Shown: one piece after another, positions 1 to 6,227 of the stretch | Position numbering within the stretch: the first letter of the stretch is position 1 | How the letters are laid out: the number at the start of each line of letters is the position of its first letter | Assembly: GCA_964490895.1 (NCBI GenBank) | Contig: CAZBEI010000076.1 | Location: 1-18,730 of the forward strand | Direction: 5' to 3' | DNA from: JACRAO01 sp964490895 | GTDB lineage: Bacteria; Bdellovibrionota; UBA1018 | Length of the DNA stretch: 18,730 bases | The notes under the pieces: generated by a model | Told to the model about the DNA's origin: nothing | Database searches by the model: none | Seen by the model: the letters and a program-made list of their open reading frames with translations, nothing else | Program-made: the position numbers and the translations under genes

Positions 1-424
1 TACTGCCACTGTCAGCGATGCCCGTTCCTAAGAATTTATTTTTTTCGTCTCCTTGAGATTTTAATAAATTCTTTGGAATGATGGGGTTTTGAGTTTTGAT
101 ATTCCCTTCGGTGTCACTTGAGTCTGTTTTGCCTAAAATCGGACTGCCATAGGGTATTAGTCCTCCTCCCGCTAATCCTCCTGATAAAAGTTCGGCTCTT
201 CTCCGAAGGACGTCGGCAGCTGCAAGGTCGCCTGCGGCTGTTTCCTGAGGCCCTGGAGCGCCACCAAAGTTGGAGGAAGTTGGTTTTAATGAGTCATTAA
301 AGCCAGGGGGTGGTGGAGGTGCGGGTGCTTGAGCTCTATCACCTCCGCCATTGCTACAGGCAGTTTCTAGTGCAGTAAAAATTAGCACAATAAAAACGGG
401 GAAAAATTTATAAAAAGTTTTCAT
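1..424 (-). CDS. Predicted lipoprotein, partial (runs off left edge)
   Basis: An open frame with no stop reads leftward from an ATG at 424 to the window edge, so only the first 141 residues are seen. The N-terminus has Lys residues, a hydrophobic segment and then LETAC, with Cys23 as the possible lipidated residue. Ala at -1 fits a lipobox, but Glu at -3 is not canonical. After the Cys comes NGGGD, a run of prolines and Ala/Gly-rich low-complexity sequence, as expected for a tether. A GAGGG Shine-Dalgarno lies 6 nt before the ATG, and only one base separates the start from the stop of the upstream gene (TGATATG), so the two are probably translationally coupled. The NGGG just after Cys resembles the CNGGGG start of the lipoprotein at 4129-4524, which sits in the paralogous cassette. 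The family is not recognised and the function is unknown; a role beside the cysteine-rich partner is inferred from position only. Confidence 0.75.
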   Translation of the reverse strand, partial: MKTFYKFFPVFIVLIFTALETACSNGGGDRAQAPAPPPPPGFNDSLKPTSSNFGGAPGPQETAAGDLAAADVLRRRAELLSGGLAGGGLIPYGSPILGKTDSSDTEGNIKTQNPIIPKNLLKSQGDEKNKFLGTGIADSGS

Positions 425-425
425 A

Positions 426-1508
426 TCAGCCCTCTTTTCTATCAAATTTATTTGGATTGCCTTCGCAGTAGGGTGCAATCCTTTCGTCGTAATACTTTTC
501 GATTTCTCCGGGAGTGGCTTGCTTTGCGACTTTATTGACGCATTTTAAGCAAGTGCGCATGCTCCTGCAGCTTCCGCAGGAGGACGCCACTTGGCGCTCA
601 ACTCGATTGCTCACTTTTTTGATCAGGTCACTGTTGTAAAATTCTTTCCAGCTCCCAAAGTGTTGTCTCATCTCTTGTTCAACGTCATTTTGGATAGTGC
701 AAATTGCAATTTGAAGACTGGTGTCTTCTAGATAAAAAATGATGCCTTTCAGAAGGAGCGCCAATTGTTTGAGTTTTTGTCGCATGGGATTTTTTTCAGA
801 GTCTTTCTCGTCTATCTTAAGGGAATCTTTTAGATCCGTTTCTGATTCTTTGAGGTATTCTTCCAGGTCTTTCTCTTTAAAAAGAGCTTTGTCTTTAGAG
901 AGGCTGATTATTTTTTCACTCAACTCTTTGCTCTCTTGGGTGAGACTTTGCATTTTTAATGCCATCGACTTGCAGCCTGCAGAGTAGGTAATACTTTTTG
1001 ATTTTTGAGCTTGAGCGATCACTTCGTTCATTTTCTTGTGGATGAGAATGGGAGGAATTCCGTAATACCAAGCTTGAGTGTCGTCGCCTGGTTGAAAAAA
1101 AACCACTCCTTTGGAGGACACATACACTTCGGATGTGGTGAGGGCGCAGGTTTCTTTTTTATAGTTGGTTTTTCTTTCAAACTGAAATTGGTTGAAAGAT
1201 GTAGGGCAACGGCTACAGACTGATTTGGCATAAAACTGAGACTCTGAGGTGTGGAGATTTACGGTCCTCCCGCCGTCTGGGAAGATGATCTTTTGACCGC
1301 GAACATCTACACCGTCGTTGTATAAAAAAGCGACATATTGTTTAAAATAAATTTGGATCTTGTCAACGAAATCCGGGATTGTAGCTAATTTTTGAGGTCC
1401 AAAGCAGGGCCTAAAAAAGCCCACCCCGCAGGAAAATGGCATACTGTCTTGTGCCTGTGCTTGATAGCATAAAGCGACAAGTCCTATGAAAAAAAATCGA
1501 ATGTACAT
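426..1508 (-). CDS. Cysteine-rich exported protein, cassette copy A
   Basis: This 360-residue protein begins with a signal peptide (cleavage likely after AQA, residues 17-19). The mature part opens with a CGxGFxRxC motif and has a VCxxC pair, a central GCKS motif, and a highly charged Glu/Lys/Ser stretch around residues 200-240 that looks helical or coiled-coil. It ends in a C-terminal block CGSCRSMRTCLKC (Cys 311, 314, 320, 323) followed by APYC. About twelve cysteines are shared with the protein at 4942-6165, so disulphides in the periplasm or at the surface are likely. The ATG at 1508 follows a strong AAGGAAGGGG ribosome site and a near-consensus promoter at 1526-1554. It is followed at once by a lipoprotein gene. 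I do not recognise the family. Conjugal TraH-like proteins came to mind because of size and cysteines, but no convincing motif match was found. Confidence 0.85.
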   Translation of the reverse strand: MYIRFFFIGLVALCYQAQAQDSMPFSCGVGFFRPCFGPQKLATIPDFVDKIQIYFKQYVAFLYNDGVDVRGQKIIFPDGGRTVNLHTSESQFYAKSVCSRCPTSFNQFQFERKTNYKKETCALTTSEVYVSSKGVVFFQPGDDTQAWYYGIPPILIHKKMNEVIAQAQKSKSITYSAGCKSMALKMQSLTQESKELSEKIISLSKDKALFKEKDLEEYLKESETDLKDSLKIDEKDSEKNPMRQKLKQLALLLKGIIFYLEDTSLQIAICTIQNDVEQEMRQHFGSWKEFYNSDLIKKVSNRVERQVASSCGSCRSMRTCLKCVNKVAKQATPGEIEKYYDERIAPYCEGNPNKFDRKEG

Positions 1509-1525
1509 TGCATACCCCTTCCTTC

Positions 1526-1554
1526 AGTATAGAAAAAACTTCTAAAGTTGACAA
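1526..1554 (-). promoter_or_regulatory. Sigma-70-type promoter for cassette A leftward operon
   Basis: Read on the minus strand, TTGTCA (1554-1549) is followed by exactly 17 bases and TATACT (1531-1526), each one mismatch from consensus. Transcription would begin near 1519, giving a very short leader that starts with AGGGG and leads directly into the ATG at 1508. The spacing and -35 sequence are the same as at 6191-6219 in the paralogous cassette. Confidence 0.65.
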
Positions 1555-1575
1555 TAATAATATACTATTTATGGA
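1548..1575 (+). promoter_or_regulatory. Possible rightward promoter of cassette A
   Basis: A perfect TTGACA (1548-1553) is followed, 16 bases later, by TATGGA (1570-1575), a moderate -10 match. The -35 lies on the same bases as the -35 of the leftward promoter (TTGACAA read one way, TTGTCAA the other), so the two polymerases would compete for one site. A start near 1582 would precede the ribosome site at 1586-1595. The -10 is weak, so this call is tentative. Confidence 0.4.
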
Positions 1576-1601
1576 GAACTGAAATAGGTAGGGGGTCTTT
1601 T

Positions 1602-2075
1602 GTGACACAGGTTGGAATCACGGTAATTTTACTTTTAACTTCAAAAGCACTTGTGGCAGGCTCTTTGTCTGAGGCGGAATCTCAGTTTTCGGAAGCCCAA
1701 AATAAGTATTTTGAGGCTCTGATTTCTTCTCCCAATTTGAACGAGGAGGAGACAAAGGCGCTTAGGGAAAAAATTCTAAAGCCCGCTTCGCAAGCATTGT
1801 ATGACACTCTTCGAAAGGAGAATGAGGCCTATGGAAAAAAATATCTAAAGATTCAAACTCCAGAAGAATTTCAAAAGGACAGGGAAGCTGCGAAAAAGGA
1901 AGATGCACTTTTAGAGAATCATAAAGACACAGAGGTGAGTGGCCTTTTAGAGTTTACTCGAAAATTAAATCAACCTTCTGAGCCCACTCCACTTAGGCAA
2001 CCAGCCGCTTCGTCGGAGGTTGTCATTGATGGAAAAGATGTTCCGAAATTGATCGAATTTAAGCCTAAAAAATAA
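1602..2075 (+). CDS. Small exported helical protein, cassette copy A
   Basis: The frame opens further upstream at a TTG (1548), but that codon is the -35 hexamer of a probable promoter. The GTG at 1602 is preferred: it has AGGTAGGGGG six bases upstream and gives a clean signal peptide ending in LVAG. The mature part (total 157 residues) begins SLSEAE, contains NKYFEAL, and is charged and probably mostly alpha-helical. It ends with IDGKDVPKLIEFKPKK. The protein at 6228-6842 has the same architecture: LTEAE, NRYFDAL, a REQ/REK block and IDGSKVPKVLVF. It is divergent from the cysteine-rich gene and lies 43 bases before ahcY on the same strand. No known family is recognised. The conserved C-terminal motif suggests a docking or binding site, but this is inference. 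Confidence 0.8.
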   Translation: MTQVGITVILLLTSKALVAGSLSEAESQFSEAQNKYFEALISSPNLNEEETKALREKILKPASQALYDTLRKENEAYGKKYLKIQTPEEFQKDREAAKKEDALLENHKDTEVSGLLEFTRKLNQPSEPTPLRQPAASSEVVIDGKDVPKLIEFKPKK

Positions 2076-2118
2076 TTTTAGTTGCTTCCTCAAAACTCCG
2101 GTGGTTAAAGTAATCCTC

Positions 2119-3369
2119 ATGTCAAAAGTAAAAAATCTAGCTTTAGCTACACAAGGGCGTCTGAAAATCGAATGGGCCGAAAGCCGAATGCCGGTTCTTA
2201 TGAAATTGAGAAAAGAGGGCCAAAAAACGCTCCCCCTTAAGGGCATGCGCATTGCAGGTTGTCTTCATGTTACGAAAGAAACAGCCGTTCTCATAAGAAC
2301 ACTGCAGGCTGCTGGAGCCGAGCTGTCTTGGAGTGGTTGCAATCCCCTCTCCACGCAAGATGACATTGCAGCTGCTCTTGCCGATGAGGGAGTCTCTATT
2401 TATGCTTGGCATGGGATGACTAAAGAGGAGTTTTACTGGGCTATCGAAAAAACTTTGGAGATCAAGCCGACGCTGACTCTAGATGATGGGGCAGATCTTA
2501 TATTTACAGTTCATTCGAAACATCCTGAACTATCCAAGGGGATTTTAGGAGGCACAGAGGAAACCACTACAGGTGTCCATCGCTTGAGAGCCATGGCAAA
2601 AGATGGCGCTCTCAAATATCCAGTGCTTGCTATCAATGACGCTGAAACCAAATGGGATTTTGACAATGTATATGGGACCGGCCAAAGCTCCATTGACGGA
2701 ATTTTGCGTGGCACCAATGTCCTTTTGGGAGGCAAGGTTTTTGTCGTTGCAGGTTTTGGGCATTGCGGCAAAGGTTGTGCGATGAGGGCGAGAGGCCTAG
2801 GGGCCAGAGTTGTTGTGACAGAGATCAAACCCACCGCTGCTCTCAAGGCAGTGCTAGAAGGTTACGAAGTTATGCCTATGGAAAGGGCTGCAAAAATAGG
2901 TGACATTTTTATCACAGCCACAGGCATGAAAGATGTGGTGATCAAAAGTCATTTTGAATCGATGAAGGATGGAGCCATCGTCTGTAATACGGGCCACTAT
3001 GATTGCGAACTCAATCTGGGAGACCTCCAGGCACTGTCTACTCAAGTGCGCGAAGTGAGGCCCAATAACGAAGAGTACACCTTTAAAAATGGAAAAAAGA
3101 TTTACGTTTTAGCAAAAGGCAGACTTGTCAATCTTGCGGCGGCCGAGGGGCACCCCTCCGAAGTGATGGATATGTCTTTTGCCAATCAATATTTGGGTAT
3201 GGTTCGCTTGGCAAAAGAAGGTAAAAACTTAAAGCCTGATGTCTATGACATTGACCCTAAACAAGATCAAGAACTTGCACTCATTAAACTCCATGCTCTC
3301 AATATGCAGATCGACGAGCTCACTCTCGAGCAGAAAAAATATGCTGTAGATTACTCTGCGGGCACATAA
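2119..3369 (+). CDS. ahcY: Adenosylhomocysteinase (SAH hydrolase)
   Basis: This enzyme reversibly hydrolyses S-adenosylhomocysteine to adenosine and homocysteine in the cytoplasm, relieving product inhibition of methyltransferases. From the ATG at 2119 it is 416 residues. Family signatures in order are GCLH (47-50), DDGADLI (122-128), GGTEETTTGVHRL (144-156), NDAETK...FDN with the substrate-contacting Lys178 and Asp182, the NAD-binding GFGHCGKG (212-219) and NTGHYD near residue 295. The YGTGQS variant and a C-terminus ending soon after the ELTLEQKKY block place it with the short archaeal/Thermotoga-like form, lacking the long insert of many proteobacterial enzymes and the C-terminal HYRY tail. 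An in-frame GTG at 2101 would add six residues, but family alignment favours 2119. No strong ribosome site is visible for either. The Lgt-like gene starts two bases after its stop. Confidence 0.95.
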   Translation: MSKVKNLALATQGRLKIEWAESRMPVLMKLRKEGQKTLPLKGMRIAGCLHVTKETAVLIRTLQAAGAELSWSGCNPLSTQDDIAAALADEGVSIYAWHGMTKEEFYWAIEKTLEIKPTLTLDDGADLIFTVHSKHPELSKGILGGTEETTTGVHRLRAMAKDGALKYPVLAINDAETKWDFDNVYGTGQSSIDGILRGTNVLLGGKVFVVAGFGHCGKGCAMRARGLGARVVVTEIKPTAALKAVLEGYEVMPMERAAKIGDIFITATGMKDVVIKSHFESMKDGAIVCNTGHYDCELNLGDLQALSTQVREVRPNNEEYTFKNGKKIYVLAKGRLVNLAAAEGHPSEVMDMSFANQYLGMVRLAKEGKNLKPDVYDIDPKQDQELALIKLHALNMQIDELTLEQKKYAVDYSAGT

Positions 3370-3371
3370 TC

Positions 3372-4139
3372 TTGCTTCCTTATTTTAAGCCTCCCGAAAT
3401 CCATCTTGTGGGCCCGGTCACGCTGCACCTTTTTGGATTGCTTGTAGCGACAGGGATTTTAGCGGGGATTTGGCTTGTTTATCGGCGTGCGCGCGAGTAT
3501 CGGATCTCAGAAGAAGAAATGAGCGGTGCGATTGCCTGGGACCTAGGCGCTGGTTTTTTCGGGGCACATGTATTTGAAATCTTATTTTACACTCCTGAGA
3601 GGATTACAAACGAAGGTCCTTTTATATTATTAAAATTCTGGGATGGAATTAGCTCTTATGGTGGTTTTTTTGGAGCTGTCTTGGGATTGACCTATTATTT
3701 TCATCGTCTCAAAAAACCTTGGCTCGTGCATGCGGATATTTTACTTCAAGGGCTTGTGGTAGGGTGGGTTTTTGGTCGGCTGGGATGCACTTTGGCTCAT
3801 GATCATATTGGAATTTTGACTGATTTTTTTCTTGCGTTTAAGTATCCCGATGGAGCTCGCCATAATTTGGGTTTTTACGAATTTCTTTTGACCCTTTTTG
3901 TTTTACTTCCGACCTGTGTGCTTCTAAACAAGCGCCACCTCCCTGGACTGTGTCTGGCGGTAGTTTCGATGATTTACGCTCCTGTGCGATTTGGACTGGA
4001 TTTTTTGCGTGCGACAGATAAGGCCAACTCAGACATTCGTTACTTCGGGCTTACCCCTGCACAATATGCCTGTATTGGGGTTTTTATTTACGGCCTTTTT
4101 CTTTTGAGACGCGTGTTAAAAACTAAACCTATTTTTTAG
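3372..4139 (+). CDS. Divergent Lgt-like prolipoprotein diacylglyceryl transferase
   Basis: This is a 255-residue polytopic membrane protein with the Lgt fold: an N-terminal HLFGLLVATGI segment, GISSYGGFFG (92-101), GRLGCTLAHDHIG (135-147), RHNLGFYE (163-170) and VRFGLDFLR (205-213). Lgt moves diacylglycerol from phosphatidylglycerol to the lipobox Cys of prolipoproteins. Canonical Lgt has GRIGNFINGE; here the Arg is kept (136), but the Asn, Asn and Glu positions read Cys, Ala and Asp with a His-Asp-His. The SFHGG His is a Tyr (96). The late Arg pair (206, 213) is kept and the Glu between them is Asp. Similar HDH forms are, to my knowledge, annotated as Lgt-family in myxobacteria and relatives. 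The start is a TTG two bases after the ahcY stop; the resulting N-terminus matches the family. Its 3' end overlaps the convergent lipoprotein gene by 11 bases. Whether it acts as a true Lgt is open. Confidence 0.8.
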   Translation: MLPYFKPPEIHLVGPVTLHLFGLLVATGILAGIWLVYRRAREYRISEEEMSGAIAWDLGAGFFGAHVFEILFYTPERITNEGPFILLKFWDGISSYGGFFGAVLGLTYYFHRLKKPWLVHADILLQGLVVGWVFGRLGCTLAHDHIGILTDFFLAFKYPDGARHNLGFYEFLLTLFVLLPTCVLLNKRHLPGLCLAVVSMIYAPVRFGLDFLRATDKANSDIRYFGLTPAQYACIGVFIYGLFLLRRVLKTKPIF

Positions 4140-4524
4140 CAGGGTTTGTTTTCTGTATCTCCACACCCTTGGGTCCCAAGAGATCTTTGACGTTATCGAT
4201 CCCTTGATGGACTCCTTTGAGAGTTTCAGCTCCTTTTTCGATTGCACCAGCTTTGGGTTGTTCCATGGCTTTCGACATCCCAGAAGGAGAAGCAGAAGGA
4301 GAGGCGAGAAACGGGCAATTTGTACCCGAAATAGAACAAACAGTTGCGTTTTGAGCAGGATTTTGTTTAGTCTTTCCATTTTCGCATATGCAAGCTTCGA
4401 TTGTTTTGTCCGCTTCTTTGGAATCATCTCCACCACCACCATTACAGTGGTAGAGCGTAAAAGCCAAAAGGGTGATCGAAAGTGCAGTCAAAACTCTAAA
4501 TTTTATTATTCCTGAACGGTTCAT
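4129..4524 (-). CDS. Small predicted lipoprotein, cassette B, distal
   Basis: This 131-residue protein has a hydrophobic leader ending in TLYHC, with Cys27 as the candidate lipidation site. Leu at -3 is standard, but His at -1 is unusual. It then has a Gly/Asp tether, a CICENGK...C....C cysteine block and a C-terminal helical segment GAEKGAE-like (GAIEKGAETLK, GIDNVKDLLG). The same cysteine block and helix occur in the neighbour at 4540-4935, so the two are tandem paralogs. The ATG at 4524 has a good AGGAGA ribosome site, and the gap from the upstream stop is 15 bases, so it is the third gene of a leftward operon. Its stop codon overlaps the end of the convergent Lgt-like gene. The function is unknown. 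Confidence 0.8.
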   Translation of the reverse strand: MNRSGIIKFRVLTALSITLLAFTLYHCNGGGGDDSKEADKTIEACICENGKTKQNPAQNATVCSISGTNCPFLASPSASPSGMSKAMEQPKAGAIEKGAETLKGVHQGIDNVKDLLGPKGVEIQKTNPAKK

Positions 4525-4539
4525 ATATTCTCCTATTTC

Positions 4540-4935
4540 CTAATTTGAGCGTTTTATGAGTTTCCTGGTGCCTGCTGGTGTACCTACTAGATCTTTTGCA
4601 TTTTCTATCCCTTTTTCAACACGAATAAGGGAGTCTGCTCCACTTTCGAGTGCTCCTTTGGTCCCTGGCAGCACTGCTTTGGGCGGAGAGCTCGGTTCAA
4701 CTTTTGGAAAGATCGGCATTGGCAAGGGGGGGCCACAAGATATTCCAGCCAATCGGCTATCGCAGACATGTTTTCTATCAGTATAGTTTTGAGTCCAAAC
4801 CCCTGTGCGAGGATCGCAAATACAGCCTTGAAATGGATCGGGAGTTCTATTTTCACTCTTGGGGCAAGCGGTTAACATCGGGATGAGCGCGATGAGAAAA
4901 GAAAAGAGAATTAAAATGTTATACTTCGTCACCAT
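4540..4935 (-). CDS. Small predicted lipoprotein, cassette B, proximal
   Basis: This 131-residue protein has a textbook lipobox LTAC (Cys24) after a hydrophobic leader. It then has CICDPRTG...C...GISC, a proline-rich linker and a helical C-terminus (GALESGADSLIRVEKGIENAKDLVG). The cysteine block and helix match the lipoprotein encoded next at 4129-4524, indicating tandem duplication. It starts six bases after the stop of the cysteine-rich gene. The only ribosome-site candidate, AAGGA at 4950-4946, lies in the 3' arm of an 8-bp hairpin that also contains the upstream stop codon, so translation may depend on ribosomes finishing the upstream gene. The molecular role is unknown; it is predicted to be membrane-anchored. 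Confidence 0.82.
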   Translation of the reverse strand: MVTKYNILILFSFLIALIPMLTACPKSENRTPDPFQGCICDPRTGVWTQNYTDRKHVCDSRLAGISCGPPLPMPIFPKVEPSSPPKAVLPGTKGALESGADSLIRVEKGIENAKDLVGTPAGTRKLIKRSN

Positions 4936-4940
4936 CTTAC

Positions 4941-5001
4941 TTCAATCCTTTTTCCAGGATTGATACTTCAATCCTTTTCCCAAGATTGATACTTCAATCT
5001 T
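4941..5001. repeat. 26-bp tandem repeat at a gene boundary
   Basis: Two units of 26 bases (4941-4966 and 4967-4992) match at 24 positions, and a third partial unit continues to about 5001. They cover the last 20 codons and stop of the cysteine-rich gene and the ribosome-site region of the next gene. The period is not a multiple of three, so successive units are read in different frames, and the repeat encodes a tail outside the part conserved with the paralog. Confidence 0.85.
4942..4963 (-). promoter_or_regulatory. Intercistronic hairpin covering stop codon and ribosome site
   Basis: TCAATCCT (4942-4949) and AGGATTGA (4956-4963) form a perfect 8-bp stem with a 6-base loop. In the leftward transcript the 3' arm holds both the UGA stop of the upstream gene and the AAGGA that would serve the lipoprotein start at 4935, ten bases on. 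The next repeat unit (4968-4989) can form the same stem with one mismatch, so alternative pairings are possible. There is no following U-run, so it is not an intrinsic terminator. Control by translational coupling is an inference. Confidence 0.5.
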
Positions 5002-6165
5002 TTTGCTAGAGTTGCTTATTTCGCCTGTTGCATAAGGATCTGAGCTGAAATTTTCGCAATAAGGGGCCAATTTTTCGCGAAAAATAGCCTCTACTTCGGT
5101 GGGTGCATAGTGGTTTGCAACACGGTCTGCACAAGATAAACAAGTGTTCATTTGTCTGCAAAAACCACATTCCATGGCTACTTTTCGTGCGACTCTTTTG
5201 GTGACTCGGTTGACAATTTGATTGTTAAAAAACTCACTCCAGGTGGTAAAATGCTGTCTAAACTCAATGCCTGTTTTTTCGAAGACAGTACACGCCACCA
5301 AATAAACAGCGGCTGCTTCAATATTGAGAGTAATGCCCATCAGTTGGTACACAAGCTGTTTGAGCTTTGCCTCCATGGGGTCTTTATTGGCTACCTCACG
5401 GTTGACCAGATTTAATCCTTCGTTTGACTCATTTTGGGATTGGTTTGGAGGGGCGTGTTTTGTCAAAAAGCGCTCAAACTCGCCTTCAGTTTCAACGATT
5501 TGTTTCATTCCACTTTCGCCCATGAGTTTGGTGAGGTCTTTTAAGACTCCATTTTTTTCGTTTGTGAATCGATCCATTTTTAGACCAAAAGACTTGCAGC
5601 CATCGCTGAATACAATAGTCTGAGTTTTTTTAATGTCTGCGAGTGCTTCATTTAGTTTTTTTTCTAAAACGACGAGTATACTTCCATAAAAATAGGATTC
5701 TGTGATTTTGCCCGGGTCTACTAGAATTTTTCTTGGAGTCATGGTGACATGAAGTGGCGTGGGTCCGCAGGATTCGTTATAGTTATTTCTGGAGTATTCT
5801 TCGGTAAAGCGGTTAAACCTGTTTTTACAGATTGCACACACTGGGCTTCCGTAGGGCTCTGCCTCGCCTGTGGCAAGATTTACGGACATTCCAGTAGGAA
5901 AATTTACGGCTTGTCCATGGATGTCCTTGCATTTGTTATAAATACAGCTGCCCCAAGTCATCATAAGCTTACGCACATCTCCTTGGATCTTTGGGATTAC
6001 GGCTTGCGGATTGTTGTCACAGGCCCTCAAAAAACCAGTGCCACAGGGAACTCGAGTTCTATTTTCATCTGTGTATGCAAGATGCACCATAGCAATAAAG
6101 ACAAAAACACTAAAAACGAGGTGTTTAGAAAAGTTCGTCACCCTATTTGCTTTTGATTCCCCCAT
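4942..6165 (-). CDS. Cysteine-rich exported protein, cassette copy B
   Basis: This protein is paralogous to the one at 426-1508. A frame extension to a TTG at 6219 exists, but that codon overlaps the -35 of a strong leftward promoter; the ATG at 6165 gives 407 residues. The signal peptide has a basic N-region and a hydrophobic core ending near LAYT. Shared motifs with copy A are CGxGFxRxC, GQ-x-x-x-FP-x-G, VCxxC...F, GCKSxxLKM, PMxxKLKQL, EFRQHFxxWxEF, the block CGFCRQMNTCLSC (Cys 333, 336, 342, 345) and APYC. Copy B has an extra SCIYNKC pair near the N-terminus, keeping the cysteine number even. The last 20 residues are encoded by the 26-bp tandem repeat and have no counterpart in copy A. 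It heads an operon with two lipoproteins. The function is unknown; a disulphide-stabilised periplasmic or surface protein is likely. Confidence 0.85.
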   Translation of the reverse strand: MGESKANRVTNFSKHLVFSVFVFIAMVHLAYTDENRTRVPCGTGFLRACDNNPQAVIPKIQGDVRKLMMTWGSCIYNKCKDIHGQAVNFPTGMSVNLATGEAEPYGSPVCAICKNRFNRFTEEYSRNNYNESCGPTPLHVTMTPRKILVDPGKITESYFYGSILVVLEKKLNEALADIKKTQTIVFSDGCKSFGLKMDRFTNEKNGVLKDLTKLMGESGMKQIVETEGEFERFLTKHAPPNQSQNESNEGLNLVNREVANKDPMEAKLKQLVYQLMGITLNIEAAAVYLVACTVFEKTGIEFRQHFTTWSEFFNNQIVNRVTKRVARKVAMECGFCRQMNTCLSCADRVANHYAPTEVEAIFREKLAPYCENFSSDPYATGEISNSSKKIEVSILGKGLKYQSWKKD

Positions 6166-6190
6166 ACGAATTCTCAGCCCCTTTATACCT

Positions 6191-6219
6191 ATTGTAAAAA
6201 ATATTAATGCAGGTGACAA
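6191..6219 (-). promoter_or_regulatory. Sigma-70-type promoter for cassette B leftward operon
   Basis: On the minus strand TTGTCA (6219-6214), 17 bases and TACAAT (6196-6191) make a near-consensus promoter. The start site would be near 6184, with a leader beginning AAAGGGG and an ATG at 6165. The -35 sequence, spacer length and G-rich leader match those of cassette A (1526-1554). It rules out the TTG at 6219 as the start of the leftward gene. Confidence 0.65.
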
Positions 6220-6227
6220 TGTTTATT

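Noticed and set aside
739..1223. Rightward open frames opposite the copy A cysteine-rich gene
   Set aside because: They are antisense to a gene with a signal peptide, paralog, promoter and ribosome site, and their translations show no protein-like features.
1548..1601. TTG at 1548 as start of the small exported protein
   Set aside because: It coincides with a perfect TTGACA -35 hexamer, gives a poor signal peptide, and the GTG at 1602 has a strong ribosome site.
2076..2118. SAH riboswitch before ahcY
   Set aside because: Only 43 bases lie between the upstream stop and the ahcY start, too few for the SAH riboswitch, and no matching stems were seen.
4116..4442. Alternative leftward frame over the distal lipoprotein
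   Set aside because: The overlapping frame 4129-4524 has a signal peptide, a ribosome site and a paralog next door.
4941..5001. CRISPR array
   Set aside because: The units are directly adjacent without spacers and lie within a coding sequence.
426..6165. Conjugative TraH or similar type IV secretion protein
   Set aside because: Size and cysteines are suggestive, but no recognisable TraH motifs were found and no other conjugation genes are present.
6166..6219. TTG at 6219 as start of the copy B cysteine-rich protein
   Set aside because: The codon lies in the -35 of a near-consensus promoter whose start site is downstream of it; the ATG at 6165 gives a normal signal peptide.
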